Source: JBFMAI01 sp964462635
GTDB lineage: Bacteria > Planctomycetota > Phycisphaerae > UBA1845 > Fen-1342
Reading direction: 5' to 3'
Length of the DNA: 9,028 nt
Assembly (NCBI GenBank): GCA_964462635.1
Contig: CAYWYJ010000145.1
Span: 1-9,028, forward strand
In this document: positions 1-4,437 of the stretch, piece by piece
Layout: the number at the start of each line of letters is the position of its first letter
Numbering within the stretch: position 1 is the first letter of the stretch
Program-made: the position numbers and the translations under genes
The notes under the pieces: model-generated
Told to the model about the DNA's origin: nothing
What the model saw: the letters and a program-made list of their open reading frames with translations, nothing else
Databases searched by the model: none

Positions 1-1379
1 CCCAGCCACCCCGGCCCCGGCAGCGCGAACCGCACATACCACACCCCGTCCGCGTCGCGTTCCAGCCGCAGCGGCGGCGGATGGCCGGAGCGGGCGGCCG
101 CCGCGTCCAGCGCGTCCTTCCACGCCTGGCAGAACGCATCCACCGTCTTGCGCACCGCCTCCGGCTCCTGCCGAATCTCGATCAGTGTTGTCACCGCCAG
201 CGGCAGCCGCAGCGGGTGCGGCGGATCGTTGTGCAGGACGACGCGGCGGCCCAGGTGCGGCAGGAAGTCGCGGTCCACGTCGAACCCGTGCTGGGCCTGA
301 ATCTCCGCCCACAGCCGCTCGATGTTCGCCCGCGCTTTGGGCCCCTGAAGCACGAGCAACGCCCGGAAGAACTGCGGCAGGAACCGCCCCGCCGGCACGT
401 CGAACACGGCGTAGCGTGCCCGCGGCGGAATCGCGGCCAGGACGTGCGGGTCGCGGGCTTCGGGGTCGGCGTACAATCGCCGCTCGGTCGTGTCGCCGTG
501 GCGGAACTGGCCGAGGCAGTACAGCGCGCGGCCGTCGAGCCCCAGCGCCCAGTGGGCCTGCTCAAACTGGCCCAGGTTCCAGACGTCGAGGAACTGGCCG
601 GCCCGCCCGTCCACAAACGGGTCCAGTCGCGCCCGGACGGCCTGGACCGCCACGAGAATCTCGATCAACGCGGTCTGTCGCCGCGGCTCGCGGGCCGCCG
701 CGTACCAGGGGTCGCCGCTGAGGGCCGGGGCCGTGCCGGCGGCGACGGCGGCGACGGCCGGCCACACGTCGGGCCCGATGGTCAGCACGAAATAGCCGTC
801 GATCTGCCCCCAGGCGATCGCGGCCCACTCGGGCAGCCGACGGTCACGCAGCTCCTGGTAGGTCCACGACTCGGCCCGGCGGGTCTCCAACGTCGCGGCG
901 CCGCTATTGGTCTGCTCGTTCACGGCCTTCTGGATGATTTGCAGGAACGGCTCGAAGGCGGCGCGGTCGTTGTTGTCGCCGCCGTGGCCGGCCGGTCCTT
1001 CCCGCGCGCGAATGACCACCGCGAGGCGGAGCCGGTCCACGCGCCGCGCGGTCGGATCGGTCCGCGTCGGCTTGGCGGTAGCGTCGATGAGCGCGACGGC
1101 GTGCGACCGGCGGATCATCAGCCCGAACATCTCGGCCGCCCGCAGGCCGAGCTGGGCCTCGTGGTCGAGCGGCCGACCCGCCAGCCGCGTGCCGACTTCC
1201 AGCAGCGTCTGCCAGGTGGAGGGTTGCGACGTCAGCGGGGGTAGGTCCGGCAGCGGACGGCCGACCCAGCACGCCAACGCGTCCCGCGGAATCAGGTCGA
1301 GCGGCTCGCGCACCCCGGCGGCCGCCGGCAAGGCACACACGACAAACGCCGCCCAAGCAGCCGCGCGTCTTGGCCTCAC
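1..1379 (-). CDS. Secreted hypothetical protein, DUF3352-like, 3' end outside the window
   Basis: This is a partial gene: 459 codons are visible and the frame runs off the left edge without a stop. The GTG start at 1379 is chosen because it is the only plausible initiator before a signal peptide: a basic n-region (MRPRR), a hydrophobic stretch (about residues 7-20) and an AAAG-type cleavage site near residue 21. No good Shine-Dalgarno sequence precedes it, so the start is the weakest part of the call. The mature protein opens with DLIPRDALACWVG (28-40), and residues 366-377 read FDVDRDFLPHLG. Both resemble the 'IPADAL' and 'G(I/F)D…DLLPxLG' signatures of secreted DUF3352-type proteins. No catalytic motif is recognisable. 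It is probably extracytoplasmic; its function is unknown. A 404-nt non-coding gap separates it from the upstream protease, so it is probably a separate transcription unit. Codon third positions are strongly G/C, which creates long antisense frames. Confidence 0.75.
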   Translation of the reverse strand, partial: MRPRRAAAWAAFVVCALPAAAGVREPLDLIPRDALACWVGRPLPDLPPLTSQPSTWQTLLEVGTRLAGRPLDHEAQLGLRAAEMFGLMIRRSHAVALIDATAKPTRTDPTARRVDRLRLAVVIRAREGPAGHGGDNNDRAAFEPFLQIIQKAVNEQTNSGAATLETRRAESWTYQELRDRRLPEWAAIAWGQIDGYFVLTIGPDVWPAVAAVAAGTAPALSGDPWYAAAREPRRQTALIEILVAVQAVRARLDPFVDGRAGQFLDVWNLGQFEQAHWALGLDGRALYCLGQFRHGDTTERRLYADPEARDPHVLAAIPPRARYAVFDVPAGRFLPQFFRALLVLQGPKARANIERLWAEIQAQHGFDVDRDFLPHLGRRVVLHNDPPHPLRLPLAVTTLIEIRQEPEAVRKTVDAFCQAWKDALDAAAARSGHPPPLRLERDADGVWYVRFALPGPGWL

Positions 1380-1460
1380 TTGCGCACCAAGGCGTTTCGC
1401 ACGATCGCTGTTCGCTCGGTGAAGCGCGTTACGCGAGGTCGTGGGCCGCGGGGAGTCTCG

Positions 1461-1481
1461 CCCCTCCCCCAACCCCTCCCC
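1461..1481 (-). other. Putative G-quadruplex motif, minus strand
   Basis: Read on the minus strand, the tract has four G runs of 4, 4, 5 and 4, separated by loops of 1, 2 and 1 nt. That fits the standard quadruplex consensus with very short loops. It lies 82-102 nt upstream of the GTG at 1379 on the same strand as that gene's mRNA, so it could act in the promoter or the 5' leader. Folding is inferred from sequence only. Confidence 0.55.
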
Positions 1482-1485
1482 AAGA

Positions 1486-1552
1486 GCGCCCATCCGAGCC
1501 CCGCACGCCAGGGCGCGGCCGGCCGTTCCGCCGCTCGCGTGGCAGGTCCTGT
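1486..1552. repeat. Diverged 67-bp direct repeat, copy A
   Basis: The copy begins GCGCCCATCCGAG and ends GGTCCTGT. It aligns without gaps to 1701..1767 with about 52 of 67 positions identical by hand count. The most conserved blocks are ATCCGA, CCCCGCACGC, CGCC and CTCGCG. Several differences fall inside potential stems and keep pairing through G-U wobble on the minus-strand transcript. It could be a REP-like dispersed intergenic element. Confidence 0.6.
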
Positions 1553-1566
1553 TAGTGCGTCTGAGA

Positions 1567-1582
1567 GGGAGGGGGGGCTGGG
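1567..1582 (+). other. Putative G-quadruplex motif, plus strand
   Basis: The sequence GGGAGGGGGGGCTGGG can supply four G-triplets with loops of 1, 1 and 2 nt. It lies on the opposite strand from, and about 85 bp away from, the minus-strand G-rich tract at 1461..1481. No gene is recognised on this strand, so any role would be at the DNA level. Confidence 0.35.
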
Positions 1583-1626
1583 ACTTACTTCTGCTCATCG
1601 TCGCGAGAGTAACGCCGGGATCGATT

Positions 1627-1648
1627 GGCGGCCAGATCTCCGGCCGCC
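1627..1648. repeat. 7-bp inverted repeat
   Basis: GGCGGCC (1627..1633) and GGCCGCC (1642..1648) are perfect reverse complements around an 8-nt centre that includes AGATCT. It is one of the structured elements in the gap downstream of the 840-aa protease. Its role is unknown; it could be an operator or part of the terminator cluster. Confidence 0.4.
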
Positions 1649-1663
1649 GTCGCGTGGCCAAAC

Positions 1664-1704
1664 GCGCGGCCCCGCCGCGGCGGGTGGCCACGGCGGGGCC
1701 GCGC
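1664..1704 (-). terminator. GC-rich 14-bp hairpin, possible terminator of the 840-aa protease gene
   Basis: GCGCGGCCCCGCCG (1664..1677) and CGGCGGGGCCGCGC (1691..1704) are perfect 14-bp complements with a 13-nt loop. The hairpin lies about 80 nt past the TAA stop at 1783. On the minus-strand transcript it is followed only by GUUU, so it is not a canonical U-tract terminator. It could act as an RNA-stabilising 3' structure or work together with Rho. Confidence 0.5.
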
Positions 1705-1767
1705 CTATCCGAACCCCGCACGCGAGTGCGGGGCCCCGCAGCCCGCCACTCGCGCGGCGGGTCTTGT
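1701..1767. repeat. Diverged 67-bp direct repeat, copy B
   Basis: This is the second copy of the repeat at 1486..1552, in the same orientation and 215 bp away start to start. It contains the perfect CCCCGCAC/GTGCGGGG hairpin and half of the next stem. Copy B pairs perfectly where copy A needs wobbles, so B may be the better-preserved copy. Confidence 0.6.
1714..1733 (-). terminator. 8-bp hairpin in the 3' region of the 840-aa protease gene
   Basis: CCCCGCAC (1714..1721) and GTGCGGGG (1726..1733) pair perfectly around a 4-nt GCGA loop. It is the middle one of three consecutive stems downstream of the protease stop. There is no U-tract, so its role as a terminator is uncertain. Confidence 0.4.
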
Positions 1768-1779
1768 CGGCGGGCTGCG
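1737..1779 (-). terminator. 11-bp hairpin immediately after the protease stop
   Basis: CGCAGCCCGCC (1737..1747) and GGCGGGCTGCG (1769..1779) are perfect 11-bp complements. The stem starts 4 nt past the stop codon at 1783..1785. An alternative inner pairing, CCCGCC/GGCGGG (1742..1747 with 1756..1761), competes with it. It has no U-tract. Confidence 0.45.
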
Positions 1780-1782
1780 CGC

Positions 1783-4305
1783 TTACGGACCAGTCAGCAA
1801 CCGCACGAACGGGTTGATGTCGCCGAAGTCGACGTACCCGTCGAGGTTGATGTCGCCGTTGCACAGGCTGCACGCGGGGAACGCCAGCTCGTAGCCCGCT
1901 GGGTTGGTCAACGCCTGCACAAACGGATTGATGTCACCGAAGTCCACGTGGGCATCGCAATTCAGGTCGCCCGGCGGTCCCAGCCGCACGCGATACCGCG
2001 ACTGGCCGGTTCCGGTGAAGTCCTCATCGTACGAGCGGCTGGTGACGGCGGCGCTCAGGGGATATGTCCCGAAGCTGCCGGCAGCCTGCACGGTCCACAC
2101 GGCGTCGGCCGTTTGGCCGGCCGCGATGATGCCGAGCGGGGCGGGGTTCGGTCCGCTGACGACCGGCGCGCCGGTCAGCTCGACCGCGACCCCGTGCGCC
2201 GCCAGATCGCCGGTGTTCCTCACGCGGGCCGTGATTTGGAACTGCCCGCCGGCGGCGACGCACGTGGGCAGCACCCACTCCACGCCGAACGCGGGGCCGG
2301 TGGCGGCGACGAAGTTCTCCTGCGTCGCCAGGGCGAACTGCTCCGTCGGGATGTCCGGGTCGAACGACCCGAACGCCTCGACCTTCAACACGGCCCGCGC
2401 GGTCTGCTCAACGTGGAACTGCTCCACGTTGTCGATCCGCGACCAGGATTGGCCGAGCCTGGCGTTGTCGGCCTCGGCGTAGGCGGTGAGGTCCAGATCA
2501 CTGAAGTCCTCGATTTGCGTGGGGTAGGTCGCGCCGTTGTACGCCACGTGCCGCTGCCAGACCAGCGTGACCTTCTCCTTGGGGAAGAGCTGGCCGACGT
2601 ACAGCCGGTAGTCGGCGTTCTCCGGCTCGTCAGGCACCGAGTCGATGAACACGTCCAGGCCGTGCAGATACGCGTTGCCCAGGTGCAGATAGCCCCAGCC
2701 GTAGCGGCGGTTCCACAGCGAGCCCTCGACGAACTGGTCATCGCCGGTGCCGCTGGTACCGTTGTCGGTGATGGCGTCGGTGGTGTTCAGCAGGATCGCC
2801 TTGCCGGCCATGACGTTGGTAACGCCCATGTCCCACAGCAGGACGATGCCGCCGCCGGTGTGCGGCGAGGCGGAACTGGTGCCGCCGATGTTGGCGAAGC
2901 CGCCGCTGGGCGTGCAGGACATGCTGTTGGTGCCGGGGGCGGTGATGTCGGGTTTCTTGCGGCCGGCCAAGGTCGGCCCGACGCTGCTGGAGGTGTCGAT
3001 CCGGTCGTCGGTGCGGGGGATCGTGTTGGCGTCGTTCATGTTGGCCGAGGCCATCAGGTTGTAGGCCGGGGCCGGGTGGGTAATGGTCGGCGAGGTGGCG
3101 CTGTAGCCGCCGTTGCCGGTGGATTTGGAAACCATGAACCCGAACGTGCTGATGACGCCGTCGAAGAACTGGTCGGTCGGCATGTAATCGCCGTCGGTGG
3201 CGGTGCCGTTGCCAAAACTGTAGTTGACGTTTTCGGGTTCGCCGGTGCTGGCGATGTAATGCATGCCGGGCATGGAGGTGTTGATGTCGCCGGCCAGGGC
3301 CACCACGATCGTGTCACAGCCGTAGGCCATGCCGCGGTAGGTGGCGTCCCGTGAGGCCAGGATGCCGGCCATGCCGGTGCCGTGCGTACCGGTGTCGTTC
3401 ACGCCCATGTTGGACAGAAAGCGGTGGTCGCGCAGGGCGGGGTGGTTCTGCTGGACGCCGGTGTCGAGCACGCCGACGTCGTGGACGCCGCCGGTGATCC
3501 CCGCCTGCCAGAAGCCGGTTTCCAGACCGAGGGAGTGGCGGTGGTTGTCGAGTTCCGGCTCGCCGGGGTGGTTCAAGTCGAGGCGGGCGACGAGCCAGTG
3601 GCGGGCGAGATCAGGGACGCGCGCGGCGGGCAGCCGGGCCCCCATGAAGTTCATCACGCCGGCGCGCATCGTGACCTGGCCGCCGAGCTGCGCGATGGCC
3701 GTCGCCAGCGCATCCTGGTCGGGCTGAACGGCGGCGGTGATCTGTCGGGCGATGTCCACGCGCACCTGGCGCACGAGCTCGTCGCGCAATTCGGCGAGCG
3801 CCCGGCGCGTGGCGAAGTCCACCGCGGACAGCGGCGTCGGGATGTAGTCGCGCTCCTCCGCCGGCGTCAACGACGCCGTGGGCAGCGTCTTGCGGGTCAG
3901 GGCGCGCAGCTCTTCGGCCAGCGCGTCGAGCTGCGGTGCCGCCGCGGCCCAGGCGCCCCGGCTGATCGGGCCGGCGGGCTGGGAGCGCAGCATGAGGGTC
4001 ACCTCAACGAGATCATCCGGCCACGTGGCGAGCAGGGCGTTTTGCAGCGCCGCCGTCAGGACCTGCGGTTCTTGCCGGGCCACGTGGGCCCGCAGTTCCG
4101 ACGGGGTGTAGGCCCGGCCGGCAGCGTCGAAGTAAGTGACTATCTCGACGCCATCAATCAGCGCCTTCTCGACGCGATAAGAGACGCCGTTGTGCTGTTC
4201 CAGGGCCGCGTCGACGAACGATGGGGCCGTGTCCTGGGCGCCGGCGAAAGCGACCAGGCCGGCCAAGCATAGGCCGACGGATGTCATCATGTTCCAACGT
4301 GTCAT
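1783..4305 (-). CDS. Secreted S8 (subtilisin-family) serine peptidase with CARDB-like and tandem dockerin-type C-terminal domains, 840 aa
   Basis: This is an exported serine endopeptidase. The ATG at 4305 follows a perfect AGGAGGT with 5-nt spacing. A signal peptide (about 1-23, hydrophobic GLCLAGLVAFAGA) is followed by a propeptide of about 240 residues. The propeptide has strand-like segments near 100-107 and 208-242, interrupted by a helix-rich insertion (about 120-200). The S8 domain (about 260-540) carries Asp281 in VLDTG, His308 in GTHGTG, the substrate-binding SFG (363-365), oxyanion Asn398 in STGNGG, and Ser477 in GGTSSASP. A beta-rich region follows (about 545-660), then a CARDB-like domain (about 675-770). 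Residues 779-840 form two EF-hand-like dockerin repeats with D, N, D, D and D at loop positions 1, 3, 5, 9 and 12. The protein ends in LLTGP. The Asp/His/Ser order and motifs make an active protease likely; the substrate is unknown. The dockerin-type tail suggests attachment to a cell-surface partner, by inference only. The neighbouring gene encodes a second S8 peptidase with the same tail. Confidence 0.93.
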   Translation of the reverse strand: MTRWNMMTSVGLCLAGLVAFAGAQDTAPSFVDAALEQHNGVSYRVEKALIDGVEIVTYFDAAGRAYTPSELRAHVARQEPQVLTAALQNALLATWPDDLVEVTLMLRSQPAGPISRGAWAAAAPQLDALAEELRALTRKTLPTASLTPAEERDYIPTPLSAVDFATRRALAELRDELVRQVRVDIARQITAAVQPDQDALATAIAQLGGQVTMRAGVMNFMGARLPAARVPDLARHWLVARLDLNHPGEPELDNHRHSLGLETGFWQAGITGGVHDVGVLDTGVQQNHPALRDHRFLSNMGVNDTGTHGTGMAGILASRDATYRGMAYGCDTIVVALAGDINTSMPGMHYIASTGEPENVNYSFGNGTATDGDYMPTDQFFDGVISTFGFMVSKSTGNGGYSATSPTITHPAPAYNLMASANMNDANTIPRTDDRIDTSSSVGPTLAGRKKPDITAPGTNSMSCTPSGGFANIGGTSSASPHTGGGIVLLWDMGVTNVMAGKAILLNTTDAITDNGTSGTGDDQFVEGSLWNRRYGWGYLHLGNAYLHGLDVFIDSVPDEPENADYRLYVGQLFPKEKVTLVWQRHVAYNGATYPTQIEDFSDLDLTAYAEADNARLGQSWSRIDNVEQFHVEQTARAVLKVEAFGSFDPDIPTEQFALATQENFVAATGPAFGVEWVLPTCVAAGGQFQITARVRNTGDLAAHGVAVELTGAPVVSGPNPAPLGIIAAGQTADAVWTVQAAGSFGTYPLSAAVTSRSYDEDFTGTGQSRYRVRLGPPGDLNCDAHVDFGDINPFVQALTNPAGYELAFPACSLCNGDINLDGYVDFGDINPFVRLLTGP
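1786..1971 (-). repeat. Tandem dockerin-type tail module of the 840-aa protease
   Basis: It encodes the last 62 residues, two EF-hand-like halves that each contain VDFGDINPFV. The DNA for the two cores lies at 1805..1833 and 1919..1947, exactly 114 bp apart, and matches the cores in the neighbouring protease gene at 4460..4488 and 4574..4602. The core at 1805..1833 differs from 4574..4602 at only 2 of 29 bases, both synonymous. At protein level the module shares about 45 of 62 residues with the other tail. Confidence 0.85.
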
Positions 4306-4310
4306 GGGGC

Positions 4311-4317
4311 ACCTCCT
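4311..4317 (-). promoter_or_regulatory. Strong ribosome binding site of the 840-aa protease
   Basis: The minus strand reads AGGAGGT followed by GCCCC and ATG. The match to anti-16S and the 5-nt spacing fix the start at 4305 rather than at the later Met codons 6 and 7. The interval to the preceding terminator (4318..4371) shows no recognisable -35/-10 pair. Confidence 0.85.
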
Positions 4318-4371
4318 GGGTCAGGGCGTTCCCGCGCGGTCCGCGTGAGCACGCCGCGTGGCCGTTCTCAG

Positions 4372-4405
4372 AAAAAAGCGGCGCCGGACCGAGGCCCGGC
4401 GCCGC
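4372..4405 (-). terminator. Intrinsic terminator of the 786-aa protease gene
   Basis: On the minus strand GCGGCGCCGG (4405..4396) pairs perfectly with CCGGCGCCGC (4387..4378) around an 8-nt loop. Six consecutive T (4377..4372) follow at once. This is a textbook Rho-independent terminator, 33 nt past the TAA stop at 4438..4440 and only 67 bp ahead of the next start codon at 4305. Confidence 0.93.
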
Positions 4406-4437
4406 GATGACAACGAATCAGGCACGCCGCCGCCGGC

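Larger units (their letters stand above)
1380..1782. other. Gene-free structured intergenic region
   Basis: This stretch of about 400 bp lies between the stop of the 840-aa protease and the GTG of the exported hypothetical protein. No frame on either strand here has a family match, a Shine-Dalgarno sequence or convincing protein-like composition. The region instead holds stacked inverted repeats (1627..1648, 1664..1704, 1714..1733, 1737..1779), two copies of a diverged 67-bp repeat, and G-rich tracts on both strands. It must contain the 3' end of the protease transcript and presumably the promoter of the leftmost gene, but I could not identify a convincing -35/-10 pair. Confidence 0.7.

Noticed and set aside
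81..1244. 387-aa plus-strand open frame opposite the leftmost gene
   Set aside because: Composition (Arg, Pro, Gln, Val, Leu) is typical of an antisense shadow. The minus-strand frame has a signal peptide and balanced protein-like sequence.
904..1356. 150-aa minus-strand frame near the left edge
   Set aside because: It is out of frame with the exported protein and is almost all Arg/Ala/Gly; the signal peptide and protein-like sequence are in the other frame.
1441..3354. 637-aa plus-strand open frame opposite the 840-aa protease
   Set aside because: It is antisense to a clear S8 peptidase; its Val/Gly/Arg/Asp-rich composition is the expected mirror of high-GC codons. It has no family motif or ribosome binding site.
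4318..4371. Small inverted repeats such as GCGTG-CT-CACGC ahead of the 840-aa protease
   Set aside because: The arms are 5 bp in very GC-rich sequence and are expected by chance; nothing else supports a regulatory role.
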